Notes: generated by a model not told the origin, from the letters alone. A stretch of DNA of 38,174 bases from UMGS621 sp964468815 (GCA_964468815.1 CAYXWN010000015.1:1-38174); one strand, 5' to 3'. Positions 15,963-25,610 are shown, counted from the first letter of the stretch. A program made the numbers and translations.

Positions 15963-17896
15963 ACCGTCCCCCGTTCCTCGCGTTGCATGCGAAAATTAAA
16001 GTACGTTGCGGCAAACACGACGACAAACAACAAAACACCCATTGCGGCGGCTTTGCCGTAGCCGTTTCCCGAATTTAACACCATATACATCTGTAAAGCA
16101 GGGATATTCGTCGCTTGCGTTTGTCCCGTCGTCAGATAAATTCTGCCGAAATCTTGAATAGAGTTGATAAACGAAGTGATAAAGATATATTTGATCTGCG
16201 GCATGATGAGCGGAAAATCCACGCACCACATGCCTTGCACCCAATTACAACCGTCCAATCGAGCGGATTCTTTTAGCGAATCGGGAACAGACATCAACGC
16301 GCCGTAAAATAAGATATATTGTCCTGCCCACGGAAATCCGACTAAGATTAAAGACAGCATAGACGTTTTATCGTTTCCGAGCCAATCAATCTTCGCACCG
16401 CCGAACAATGCCAATATAGAATTCATCAAACCGGAATCGCCGTATACGCCCTTCGTCCAAATCAACAGCACCGCAACGCCCGGAAGCACCGCCGGCACGT
16501 ACAAAAGCACGCGCATCCAATACTGTGCCTTTGCAGAGTTTAAGGCATAAATGCACTCTGCTAAAATAATCGCAGGGACAAGTGCCTTTATAATATCCGT
16601 CACAAGGAAAATCAGCATATTACCGACGCTTCCTAAAAAGAAAGAATCGGACAACGCCGCCGCAAAATTATCGAAACCGACAAAACGCGTATAAACGCCG
16701 GGGACGTAATCGAAAAAGGATAAGAACAAACTCCACACCGTGGGAATGTACATAAACATGACGAGCAGAACGAACGTGGGGAGCAAAAACATATAACTCT
16801 TAAAATAACGTTTCAGTTTTATCCAAAACCGTTTTGCCCACACGCGGAATCGCGCTTCCCTCGCTTCGGTCAGTCGAAACGCAAAAACAACGACACATAT
16901 TCCCGCTATCAAAAAAACGACCGCAAAGAACCATTTCGCAACCGCGAAAAAGGACGTTACCCCGAGTTCGCCGAACGAAATGCACGCCGTACGGAATTGT
17001 CTGTATTCGCAGAGATACACGTCGCCGCGATCGGAAATCGCAATCTGCGCGATTTCGGTAGGCGAAGCAATTTTTGCCGCAACGCGCCGTCCCTCAAACA
17101 AAGCAACCGTTCCACTGACGTTCGCCCCGACGGCATATCCGTCCGAAGCACCGAATGCACAGAAAGTCATGCCCGTCTGAACGCGTTCGGAAACATCGCC
17201 TTTTTTCAGCCAATACACCGTTCCGTTCACGTCGGCGACGACAGGCGTTTCACCCTCGAACCCGAGTCCGATCGGCTCGTACGGGATAACGGCGTATTCC
17301 GCGCAAGACAAGCCGCTCTCAGTCGTTTTTACTTGATACACAACGTAATCCTTGGCAACCGCATAGACCGTTCCCGTAGGCGAAGCCGCGACGTCGATCA
17401 CCGCGTTGGTAAACGCCGCAGACGTATAAGCGTCAGACTCCGCGAACCGCTCGTACCGATAGATCACGCTTCCGCTTAACGCATTACGCGTTGCCGTCAC
17501 GAACAATTCCGTTCCTGCAACCGCAATTCCGGACACGGCATACGGTACGGAAATCTCCGCAAGTTTTTCACCCGACCGTCCGAACAATACGACCGTTCGA
17601 TCGGTATTGTAGCAAACGTAAATTCCGTCCTGCCCGACCACAACCTCTTCCGCGCGGTCCGCAAGTTCTGCACGCCACAAAATTTCGTTGTTTTCAGAAA
17701 CCGCAAGCAACTCGCTTTCATTCGTCGTCACGTAACGGACGTTTCCGTCAAACGTAACGGTAACCGCCCCCGAAACGGGAAGATCCGAACGCGTTTTCAA
17801 CGTGTTCCACAAAAAGCCCGTCAACGTAAGTGCGAGAAACACCGACGTAAGCGCAATCGCCACGGCAAATATGATGTGATTTTTCCGCAATTTCAT
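15959..17896 (-). CDS. MalF-type sugar permease with an inserted extracytoplasmic beta-propeller
   Basis: From the ATG at 17896 the protein has 645 residues. Helix 1 spans about 8-30, and residues 40-305 form a repeated beta-strand region with blades of the type NVRYVTTNESELLAVSENNEILW, GQDGIYVCYNTDRTVVLFGRSGEKL and ATRNALSGSVIYRYERF (each noted in part), resembling PQQ/WD-type propellers. Helix 2 spans 316-341. A complete MalF-like core follows from about 365 to 640, with the EAA loop KESARLDGCNWVQ near 542-566. Ordinary MalF-type permeases are about 290-300 residues; E. coli MalF carries a different periplasmic P2 insertion. ATG 17896 is preferred to 17923 because GGAG precedes it. The propeller would sit outside, next to the binding lipoprotein, perhaps docking it or sensing glycan. 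No ATPase gene accompanies the system. Confidence 0.88.
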   Translation of the reverse strand: MKLRKNHIIFAVAIALTSVFLALTLTGFLWNTLKTRSDLPVSGAVTVTFDGNVRYVTTNESELLAVSENNEILWRAELADRAEEVVVGQDGIYVCYNTDRTVVLFGRSGEKLAEISVPYAVSGIAVAGTELFVTATRNALSGSVIYRYERFAESDAYTSAAFTNAVIDVAASPTGTVYAVAKDYVVYQVKTTESGLSCAEYAVIPYEPIGLGFEGETPVVADVNGTVYWLKKGDVSERVQTGMTFCAFGASDGYAVGANVSGTVALFEGRRVAAKIASPTEIAQIAISDRGDVYLCEYRQFRTACISFGELGVTSFFAVAKWFFAVVFLIAGICVVVFAFRLTEAREARFRVWAKRFWIKLKRYFKSYMFLLPTFVLLVMFMYIPTVWSLFLSFFDYVPGVYTRFVGFDNFAAALSDSFFLGSVGNMLIFLVTDIIKALVPAIILAECIYALNSAKAQYWMRVLLYVPAVLPGVAVLLIWTKGVYGDSGLMNSILALFGGAKIDWLGNDKTSMLSLILVGFPWAGQYILFYGALMSVPDSLKESARLDGCNWVQGMWCVDFPLIMPQIKYIFITSFINSIQDFGRIYLTTGQTQATNIPALQMYMVLNSGNGYGKAAAMGVLLFVVVFAATYFNFRMQREERGTV

Positions 17897-17956
17897 CTTT
17901 CTCCGTATTCGATAAAGCGGCATTACGCCGAACGCAACGCCGCTTCCGAACTGTCT

Positions 17957-20900
17957 TTATAATTTCTTTTCTCCGCGCTTTTTCATCATAACAAACGCGC
18001 AACCCAAAAGCACGAACGCCGCAAAAACACTGCTCGCCGCAGCCGTTGAATTACAACCGCCGACATTACCGCTTTCCGCAACTACGGTAATTTCGCAAGT
18101 TGCTTCGTAAAGCGTGCCGATTCTCACGTAAACGGTTACCGTTCCTTCCTTAACCGCCGTAACCATTCCGTCTGCGGAAACGGTTGCGATTCTGTCGTCC
18201 GCCGACGCATACGTAATCACAACGTCCGACGGATCTGCCGTTGCAGGAATCTTAAACGTCTCGCCGACCGTCAAAGTCTTTGCAGTTTCTGTCAGCGTCA
18301 AGCCGCCGATTACGTTGATCGTACAAGAAGCGGTTAATCCGTCGATGGAATAAGTGATCGTTGCCGTACCCGAAGAAACCGCCGTTACGTTACCCGATTC
18401 GTCCACGGTAGCAACCGCTTCGTTCGAGCTTGTCCAACTAGCCTCGGTCGGAACGTAGGTATTCGGGTTCAAAGAAGCAACGAGTTGATAATGATCGCCC
18501 TTCTTCATCTGACGGGAAGCCGTATTCAACTCTACCCCATAAAGTTTTCCGAAATTGACGTTTTCCAAACGGATATCCATCTTTGCCGCCGTTCCGGAAA
18601 TATTGTTTCCGAACCCGATCGCCAAATAATACGAGCCGTCCGTCGCGGTATTCACCACGTCGTTCCAAGCAAACGTAAAGGCATAAGGTCCGATAAACTC
18701 GTTAGCAGCACCGTCCGGATAGGTGGTCTTTTCCGTTCCGTCCGGAACTTCGCCCTCCACGAACACGGGCGTAAAGGAAATAACCAATTGATCTTCTACC
18801 TTTTCGATCCGTACGTGAATACGCTGTCCCGCGTTAAACATACGGGCAAACGCGGAAGCGAATTTTTCGCACCCCGTCGATTCAAACGTCGCGTTGTTCG
18901 GCGTCGTGATATCGTTTACCGAAACACTGCCGTTCGCACCGTAGCGAACCGCGAGCAGCTGCTTGCCTCCCCAAGCCCACCAACCGGCATTTGCCGATAA
19001 TTGAACACCGGCACCGTTTGCATCGGCGCCGACGGCGAACGCGTTCGCCGTAATATTCGCCGCATCGCCCTGTCCGACGTAAACGCCGAAGAAACGATCG
19101 TAACGGTTATCGTCTTGCGTTCCGTTCACGTCATAAGCGCAGAGGAAATCAAAGGTAACGGGCTTAATGAAATCAAGCGTATCGTTGAACGAAAGCAAAT
19201 ATCTTCCGTTGGAAACCGTTCCTCCAATCATATATCCCTTTTCGGTCGTGCTCACCGTTCCGGTGGAAATCACGCCGTCCGAATACAAAACGTTATAATC
19301 TTCTCCGTAAACGTTTGCAGGTTGCGTATAAGCAGCAACGTTCACGGCGCAACGCGCTTCGATAAGGAGATCGCCCGATTCAAAATTCAGAATCCGCGCG
19401 ACAATCTCCGCGTCCCCTGCACTGACGGCGGAAACCAAGCCGTCTGCGTTTACCTTGACGACAGATTCATTCGTGCTGGAAAACACAACTTTCAAACCGC
19501 TCGGATTGGTTACCGCGGAAAGAGAAGAAGACTGCCCGGAAACGAGAGAAAGCGTATCGACGTTCAGCGAAATATTGTTTGCAACCGTCACGTAAGCCTT
19601 TCCCTTGCTGCCGTTATACTCCGCAGAGATCTCCGTCGTACCTGCCTTTAACGCAACTACGTTGCCGTCCTCGTCCACCGTCGCAACGGTTTCGTCCGCA
19701 ACCGTATAAACGGGCTTCACAACGTTTTCCGTTCCGGCGAGTTTTGCAGATATTTTCACTTGTTGATCGGGTTTCAAAAACAGATCGACGGGAGAAATCT
19801 CCAATCCTTTCTTTTCTACCTGAACGTTGGAAATCGTAAAGTCGGCAGTCCGCTCGGTCGCGTCCAAATTCGCCAATTCAAACGCAACGTAGAAAGGATT
19901 GACCGCCTCGCTCACGACTACGTTGCTCAATTCCGTAGAGAATTTTGCAGTCGAAATACGAGCGCCGTTATCGCGGTTGATTTCGGGCATCCGGAAATAG
20001 AGATAATCCACGCCGCCCACCTTTTCCACACCGATTTCCACGTGGAAGGTAAGTCCCTTTGCAATCGCCCAACCGAGATCGTTATAAGCATCCGAATAAA
20101 GATTGCCGCCAAAGCCGTACACGGAGTCGCCGTTCACGACGTCCTTTCTCGTGTAGGTAGAGAAATTGAGGTCCGCACGGTTCTGCGCCTTTTCCGCCCC
20201 CATCAAATAGGTTTGGAACATCGCGCCGTTTCCGGACGTGTTTTTAAAGCTAAACGCGCCGGGATTCAAGTCACCCGAAAGATAACTCGCTTCCGCAAAA
20301 ATAATGGAAAAATAATCGTTCGTCTTATGCGAACCGCCCTCGATTCCCGTCGTATCGAAATTCAAACGAAGATCGAAAGAAACCGTTTCTCCAACCGAAA
20401 GGGGTGTATTTAACACGATAATGCTTCTGCTGTTATATAATTTCCCCGAAACCGTATGAACGCCGTCTTCGGAAGCAACCCAAACGGTATTAGAAGCGCC
20501 CTCATGATTGTCCGTCAACCGAATGATTGCTCCGGCAGGATCGGGAGAAGTCACGGAAACGTCTGAAATTTCAATATCGACGTTGCGAACCGTGCCGTCA
20601 ATATTGGCAAGTTCTAAGCCGAGATAATAGTGCGCCGCCGTCAATGAGGAAGCATCCGTTTCTGCCGTATAGACGGAAACGTCTGCACGCGCAGGCGTAC
20701 GGTCTACCGTATAAGTAGAGATGAGTTTTCCGTCCGCAACGTGCATTTCTACAGAAATCGGCGCGCCGGTCGTCAACGCCCAAGCAAAGTCGATGCAAGG
20801 ATCGCTGCCGAAACTACCGTTGCCGCTTCCGCCCCAAGTAGAATCCCCGTTAAAGATTTCCTTTTGCGCATTGGTAGACAAGGTGAGCGTCGCGCGGTTG

Positions 20901-21367
20901 TTGGTGTAAAGATCGTTGTTCATATGCGCGCGAAGCATTGCTCCGCTCCCGTTCCCCGTTCCGGCATTCCCGACGTAGAAGAAATCCGCTTGGTTAAAGT
21001 TGCCATCCGTCTTTTCCGCACCGGCAAACAAAAACGCAAAATAGATATTGTCGTTCATATAGTCGCCGATCGAAGTCGCGTCGTAGCGGAGTTTTACCGT
21101 AAACCGAACGGTATCCGCGAGCGTCAACGCCTCGTCGAGTACGAGAACGGAGCGCGCATTCGCGAGCGTTCCGCTCAGTTTTGCGCCCGTTTCGGTGGTC
21201 GTAAGGGCAACCGTATTGGTCGCGTCCTGTCTGTTTTCGTATACGTGCACATACGTCAGATTGGTTTTTTCCGCAGCAAACACACCCGTCATCGCACCGC
21301 ATCCGAAAGATGCGATCATTAGGCAGAGCAGCACGCAGAGCAAACCGTTTCTTTTTGCTTTGTTCAT
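17957..21367 (-). CDS. Large surface protein: three jelly-roll-like modules, four Big_2 domains, C-terminal membrane anchor
   Basis: A 1136-residue secreted protein. A signal peptide covers about residues 1-34, cleaved after VFAA. Two modules of about 200 residues follow (each with SGTLANARSVLVL- or SGKLYNSRSIIVL-like strands, an NDNIYFAF or NDYFSIIF strand and a GSGAML/GNGAMF motif). Then come two Big_2 Ig-like domains (KPVYTVADETVATVDEDGN; VFSSTNESVVKVNADG), a third module of the same kind (VSNGRYLLSFNDTLDF, GAGVQLSA), and two more Big_2 domains (ASWTSSNEAVATVDESGN; TYASADDRIATVSADG). The end is GGCNST, a hydrophobic helix and MMKKRGEKKL, a membrane anchor without LPXTG. ATG 21367 is chosen over 21397 because GGAGGG lies six bases upstream. 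Inside the importer operon it probably captures glycan at the surface. Confidence 0.85.
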   Translation of the reverse strand: MNKAKRNGLLCVLLCLMIASFGCGAMTGVFAAEKTNLTYVHVYENRQDATNTVALTTTETGAKLSGTLANARSVLVLDEALTLADTVRFTVKLRYDATSIGDYMNDNIYFAFLFAGAEKTDGNFNQADFFYVGNAGTGNGSGAMLRAHMNNDLYTNNRATLTLSTNAQKEIFNGDSTWGGSGNGSFGSDPCIDFAWALTTGAPISVEMHVADGKLISTYTVDRTPARADVSVYTAETDASSLTAAHYYLGLELANIDGTVRNVDIEISDVSVTSPDPAGAIIRLTDNHEGASNTVWVASEDGVHTVSGKLYNSRSIIVLNTPLSVGETVSFDLRLNFDTTGIEGGSHKTNDYFSIIFAEASYLSGDLNPGAFSFKNTSGNGAMFQTYLMGAEKAQNRADLNFSTYTRKDVVNGDSVYGFGGNLYSDAYNDLGWAIAKGLTFHVEIGVEKVGGVDYLYFRMPEINRDNGARISTAKFSTELSNVVVSEAVNPFYVAFELANLDATERTADFTISNVQVEKKGLEISPVDLFLKPDQQVKISAKLAGTENVVKPVYTVADETVATVDEDGNVVALKAGTTEISAEYNGSKGKAYVTVANNISLNVDTLSLVSGQSSSLSAVTNPSGLKVVFSSTNESVVKVNADGLVSAVSAGDAEIVARILNFESGDLLIEARCAVNVAAYTQPANVYGEDYNVLYSDGVISTGTVSTTEKGYMIGGTVSNGRYLLSFNDTLDFIKPVTFDFLCAYDVNGTQDDNRYDRFFGVYVGQGDAANITANAFAVGADANGAGVQLSANAGWWAWGGKQLLAVRYGANGSVSVNDITTPNNATFESTGCEKFASAFARMFNAGQRIHVRIEKVEDQLVISFTPVFVEGEVPDGTEKTTYPDGAANEFIGPYAFTFAWNDVVNTATDGSYYLAIGFGNNISGTAAKMDIRLENVNFGKLYGVELNTASRQMKKGDHYQLVASLNPNTYVPTEASWTSSNEAVATVDESGNVTAVSSGTATITYSIDGLTASCTINVIGGLTLTETAKTLTVGETFKIPATADPSDVVITYASADDRIATVSADGMVTAVKEGTVTVYVRIGTLYEATCEITVVAESGNVGGCNSTAAASSVFAAFVLLGCAFVMMKKRGEKKL

Positions 21368-21420
21368 AACTTTCCCTCCGATAAAAAATTTTTTCATATT
21401 GATTTTTTAATATTTTTTGC

Positions 21421-23022
21421 TTATAAGGACGGATTTCTTGAAACGTCCGTCAATGCGTCCGTTCTCCAACCGAGCGATGCCATATAATCGGAAATTCCGC
21501 TTTTCAAAGCCTTTGTAAGGTAATCACCGAATTTCGCCGCGTTGATATTGCCGTCGAAGAACTGTTTACAATAGAGATTCCAACCCTGCCCAACCGTTCC
21601 GTTCATCGCGCAGAGATTTCCGAAATGATTTCCCATCGGATTATTATGGCACAACCCGGGGAATGCGATCGCCTTTGCCGGATAAATGCTTTCCGGTACG
21701 TCTACGTTTGAAATCAACGATCCGCCGCTCACATACGCGCCTTGCTCTTGCATGCTCGCATTGTAAACGTCCTGACCTTCCTTAGAACCCCAGAACATCA
21801 TAAAATCCATTACGAGATCGGTATGCGCTTTATCCTTTTTCACAACGCCGTAATACCCGTACGCGCCGCCGACCGAACGAACGTAATCCGCATCCGGTTT
21901 TTCAGCCCCCGTTCCCGTCATGGGCGGTGCAAGGAAAAATCCGATATCGAATTGATTTGCTTCCGGACGCGCGGCAAAAATCTGCTTATACGTATTGAAG
22001 AAATCGGACGTATTGTAGACCAAACACGCATCGCCGCTCCAAAAGAGTTCTTCCGCCTGATAATAGTTATTGGACGTAAAATTCGTCTGCGTATACGTCG
22101 GAATCAACTTTTTAAAATTATTCATCATCGCTTGATACTTCGCGTCCGACGGACCGATTTCGCCCTCGTTGATCGCGGAGAGAAACCGCAACATATTCAA
22201 CGTATAGGAAGAAACCGAATCGTTATCCGGATCGGAAATATCCAACTTCCAGCCGGCGTCGATATCCGGATCATAGCAATAATCCCCTGCCACGGCGTGG
22301 AATTGCTCCGTCGCGCTTCTGTAATATTGATCGGTATAGATGTTAGTCAACCAACTCATCGCGCTCGTCGTATACGTCGCTCCGCCCACAGTAAAGGGAG
22401 TTTTATTCGTCTTTTCCGCGATTGTTTTGCAAAATTCCACAAGTTCGTCCCACGTCGCAGGAACGCGATCCGTTCCGTCCGCATTCGTAAGTCCTGCCTG
22501 CCGCCAGATCTCCTTATTATAGAAGAACAAACTCATCGTGCTGGTATAAGAGAGCGAATACACCCCAGAACGATCCGTCGAAAGCGGATAAGCGTCCGAA
22601 CTCATCGTGTCCTTCCACACGCGATTTTCTGCATACGGATTTTTCTTGACTAAATAATCGGAAAAATCCACCAACTTGGTTGTCGCATAAGTATTGCTGA
22701 TCAAAAGCGTCTGTACGATATCCGTTTCGGTCACCGTATCACCGCCTGCAAACTGAGAATCCAACCAATCCTTATAGGTGGAAGATTCCTTGGTTTGTAC
22801 GTTAATCGTCACGTCAGGGTGCTTTTCCCGATACGCCTCGGCAACCGCTTTTAAGGCGTTGTCCTCGTAAGGAAAATCCTTGGTGGGAAGATTCACGTTG
22901 ATCGTGCCCTTGTAGTCGATCGTCGTGTTGTCAACCGGCGGAACTTCCGGCTCAGAAGAACCGCATGCCGCAAACGAAAGCGCGAACAGACAAGAAAGGG
23001 CAATTGCCAATATCTTTTTCAT
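21421..23022 (-). CDS. Carbohydrate ABC importer solute-binding lipoprotein (family 1)
   Basis: A 533-residue extracellular substrate-binding protein. The lipobox is LSFAAC with Cys20. Motifs are AEAYREKHPDVTINVQTKES near the N-terminus, the hinge segment GVYSLSYTSTMSLFFYNKEIWRQAGL (in part) and VPATWDELVEFCKTIAEK, all typical of the MalE-like CUT1 family. It is somewhat longer than the usual 420-450 residues, suggesting a larger oligosaccharide ligand. An AGGA-rich site precedes the ATG. It is 29 bp after the GH78 stop and 53 bp before the surface-protein start, in the order binding protein, surface protein, permeases. Confidence 0.92.
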   Translation of the reverse strand: MKKILAIALSCLFALSFAACGSSEPEVPPVDNTTIDYKGTINVNLPTKDFPYEDNALKAVAEAYREKHPDVTINVQTKESSTYKDWLDSQFAGGDTVTETDIVQTLLISNTYATTKLVDFSDYLVKKNPYAENRVWKDTMSSDAYPLSTDRSGVYSLSYTSTMSLFFYNKEIWRQAGLTNADGTDRVPATWDELVEFCKTIAEKTNKTPFTVGGATYTTSAMSWLTNIYTDQYYRSATEQFHAVAGDYCYDPDIDAGWKLDISDPDNDSVSSYTLNMLRFLSAINEGEIGPSDAKYQAMMNNFKKLIPTYTQTNFTSNNYYQAEELFWSGDACLVYNTSDFFNTYKQIFAARPEANQFDIGFFLAPPMTGTGAEKPDADYVRSVGGAYGYYGVVKKDKAHTDLVMDFMMFWGSKEGQDVYNASMQEQGAYVSGGSLISNVDVPESIYPAKAIAFPGLCHNNPMGNHFGNLCAMNGTVGQGWNLYCKQFFDGNINAAKFGDYLTKALKSGISDYMASLGWRTDALTDVSRNPSL

Positions 23023-23051
23023 GTTTTCCTTTCCTCCTTTTTATTAGAGAT

Positions 23052-25343
23052 TTATTCGATTTCGCAACGAACCGTCCCGGGCAAATGCTCGAACGACTCT
23101 GTTACGGAAATTCCGTCAGGAACTTTCAACTTAACGTACGCGCCGTTCTCCGTCTTGCGATAGCGGTACTCTATTTTTCCGAACACCGTCGGCACGACGC
23201 AATCTATTTCTTTCAATTTTCCCGGATTCGGACGGATCAACACCGACCGAAATCCCGGCTCTAATGGAATAATTCCGGCAATCCGTCCGGAAATCAAACC
23301 GCTGATTCCGCTATCCGGGTGAGAAAGATCACCCCAATTATAGTGCGCACCGAAATCGTGCGGCGGATTATGCATACATTCGTACACGGTTTCCGGAAGT
23401 CCGCGTTCCTCCAAACTGCCGAACCAATCGACGTAACTGTAAATCTCACCGTGTTCGATGAGGGGCGTGCGCGCGGAAAGCGCGTTATATGCCTCCTCCG
23501 GATACCCGTAATCGTAAAGGCCGCGCATCATCATGATCATGACTTTTCCGTACTTTTTACAAGTTTCGACAACGTGTTTTGCAATCGCCGCCGCCTGTTC
23601 CTTACGCGCAAGTCCGCGTCCGATTGCATACGGATTCGCCATATCACACAAAACGCGCCAATCCTTGCGCTTAACAAATCCGCCCAACGCTTCGTCATAA
23701 AGATAACGGTCTATCGCTTCGTGCAAGATTTTTTCTTGTCGCTCGTAACGCACCGCGTCTTCGTCTTTTCCGAACGAACGAGCAAACTCCGCAAGCGAGC
23801 GATAACAATCGCATAAAATTAAATTCGTATAAGTATTCTTTCCCGTATCGCCCAACGCATGATCCCAAAGTCCTTTGCTGGTTTCATATCGCTGATTGAA
23901 CAGATGATCGCGCGGATCAATCTGCTTTTCAAGATAAGAAATACAGCGTGTCATTACGGGATAAAATTCCTCCGTACGGGGATCTCCGCTCAATTGATAA
24001 TAATAAAGTGCGGAAATCACAAACCACGCGGAGAACATATCTGATTCGTAATACCCGTACCCCGTCTGCGGTCGATTTTCGTCCTCGGGATACCACGTTC
24101 CGAACACAAAACCCTCCGGCGTTTGAAAACGGCTCAATATTTTTAACGTATTGTACGCTTTCATGCCCGTTCCGAACGGATACCACCCGGCGTCAAACGC
24201 CCAAAAGAGATCCCCCGTCCAAGGCAAACGGTCGCGCTTTGCTCCGTCCGATAAAAACAATCCCGTTCTCTCAAAATTAAAATTAGAAAAATCAGAGATT
24301 GTCAAGCATCGGTCACCCGATTGCAGCAAACAGTTTCGCAAAATCGCGATCGCTTCATTCTCTTGACAAAAACCCCAATATCCGTCAACGGGTTGCGCGG
24401 AAAACACCTCTTTCCGCTCCCCGACCGTAAGGGTTACCGCATTGTCTTTGCATTGCAATTCCAACCGAAACACGGTATTCACTCCGATCGGCGTTCCGAA
24501 CCTTTTCTCAACAACGCGTGCTTTTCGCGCGGTTATCTCCTCTAACGTAACCGTTCCGTCGCCGTCAACGCGGATCACTCTGCCGTTTTCGCGATCCGAA
24601 CAGCCGAACGCAATACCAACCGCCGCCGTACCGTTCGGCGCACGGTACAATTCCGCCTCGCACGAAACCGTAAAATCGCCCTCCGCCCGTTTGCAATACA
24701 ATCCGAACGGCTTTGCGCGCGTCATCGGACGAAGCAACAACTTCCCTTCCACACACTCAAACAAATCCGAATAAACGGTCGCAAGTTGAACGGTGTACGC
24801 GCTAGACTCCCACAAACGATTCAGCCGATCGTCATCAGAACGGAACGAGCCCTCGTATACACATTCGTCCGCAGTATAATAAACGTAATAATCGGAAAGT
24901 TCAATTTCCGCCCCGTCACCGCTCACTTCGAAGCAGACAAACCGCTGCTGTCCTTGAATCAACGGATAAAGATATTCCCCCGTCCTTCCGATCTCATATT
25001 CCTCGTAGCGTTGCGGATTGGCAGGAAGTACGGGAACTTCGATTCCCAAATACGTACAACTTCCTCTCTTAAAATCTCCGCATTTGCGAACGGACGGATC
25101 GGAAAAATCCTCCGCGCGGTCAAAATAAGAAAGTCTGAGCGTCGGCATCCCTCGAAAGGAACGGACGGTAAAACAAGAATATCCGCCCGTCGAACGACGA
25201 GAAAGATCCAACACAAGGTACGCTCCTTGTCGAAGCACCACGCTCTCGCCTACGAGTATTTTCTCCGCGTTCTCCGTTCCGACCGCGGCAAAAACCGCTT
25301 TCGGCTGACATCTGCGACTATTCAATCTATTATTTCCGTTCAT
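23052..25343 (-). CDS. GH78-like alpha-L-rhamnosidase with an inserted beta-sandwich domain, cytoplasmic
   Basis: A 763-residue protein without signal peptide, first gene of the operon. An N-terminal beta domain (to about 165) leads to FRSDDDRLNRLWESSAYTVQL, the start of the GH78 (alpha/alpha)6 barrel. The catalytic region continues with SDGAKRDRLPWTGDLFW (about 365-381; GH78 enzymes normally have DCPQR-RLGWTGD here), then YYESDMFSAWF, SYVDWFGSLEERGLPE and LSHPDSGISGL. Between about residues 195 and 350, where typical GH78 enzymes have a short loop, lies an inserted beta-rich segment with FGLYCKRAEGDFTVSCEAEL and FRLELQCKDNAVTLTVGE, resembling a LamG or DUF1080 jelly-roll. The acidic residue expected next to the WTGD motif is kept. 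The ribosome binding site is modest (GGAG, 12 bases). Confidence 0.88.
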   Translation of the reverse strand: MNGNNRLNSRRCQPKAVFAAVGTENAEKILVGESVVLRQGAYLVLDLSRRSTGGYSCFTVRSFRGMPTLRLSYFDRAEDFSDPSVRKCGDFKRGSCTYLGIEVPVLPANPQRYEEYEIGRTGEYLYPLIQGQQRFVCFEVSGDGAEIELSDYYVYYTADECVYEGSFRSDDDRLNRLWESSAYTVQLATVYSDLFECVEGKLLLRPMTRAKPFGLYCKRAEGDFTVSCEAELYRAPNGTAAVGIAFGCSDRENGRVIRVDGDGTVTLEEITARKARVVEKRFGTPIGVNTVFRLELQCKDNAVTLTVGERKEVFSAQPVDGYWGFCQENEAIAILRNCLLQSGDRCLTISDFSNFNFERTGLFLSDGAKRDRLPWTGDLFWAFDAGWYPFGTGMKAYNTLKILSRFQTPEGFVFGTWYPEDENRPQTGYGYYESDMFSAWFVISALYYYQLSGDPRTEEFYPVMTRCISYLEKQIDPRDHLFNQRYETSKGLWDHALGDTGKNTYTNLILCDCYRSLAEFARSFGKDEDAVRYERQEKILHEAIDRYLYDEALGGFVKRKDWRVLCDMANPYAIGRGLARKEQAAAIAKHVVETCKKYGKVMIMMMRGLYDYGYPEEAYNALSARTPLIEHGEIYSYVDWFGSLEERGLPETVYECMHNPPHDFGAHYNWGDLSHPDSGISGLISGRIAGIIPLEPGFRSVLIRPNPGKLKEIDCVVPTVFGKIEYRYRKTENGAYVKLKVPDGISVTESFEHLPGTVRCEIE

Positions 25344-25373
25344 TCATCCGTTTTTCTCCGTTTTGATATTTCT

Positions 25374-25435
25374 ATTATACACTTGATTTTTCGTTTTGTC
25401 TTTGGAGAATTTAACCGAACTTTTGGAGAATTTAA
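25374..25435 (-). promoter_or_regulatory. Glycan operon promoter with 21-bp-period AraC-type direct repeats
   Basis: Minus-strand AAGACA (25397-25402), 17-bp spacer, TATAAT (25374-25379) drive the operon. TTTGGAGAATTTAA occurs twice without a mismatch at 25401-25414 and 25422-25435, exactly 21 bp apart. The nearer copy overlaps the -35 box by two bases. This matches the two half-site layout of AraC/XylS-family activators working at the -35. The divergent AraC gene at 25766 is the obvious candidate regulator. Confidence 0.75.
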
Positions 25436-25610
25436 TCAAAAAATCCGAAAACGGCACACACTTTCTCGTTGTTTTTCGAAAACGAGCGCGCAAACCCTTT
25501 GGACACACGGCCTTTTCCCCTTGTTTTTCCAAGCAAAACATCGCCCTTTCCTCTTCCCCCGAAAAAAATTCAAACAGTGACAGAAGTTCACAATTTTTTT
25601 AAAAGACAAG

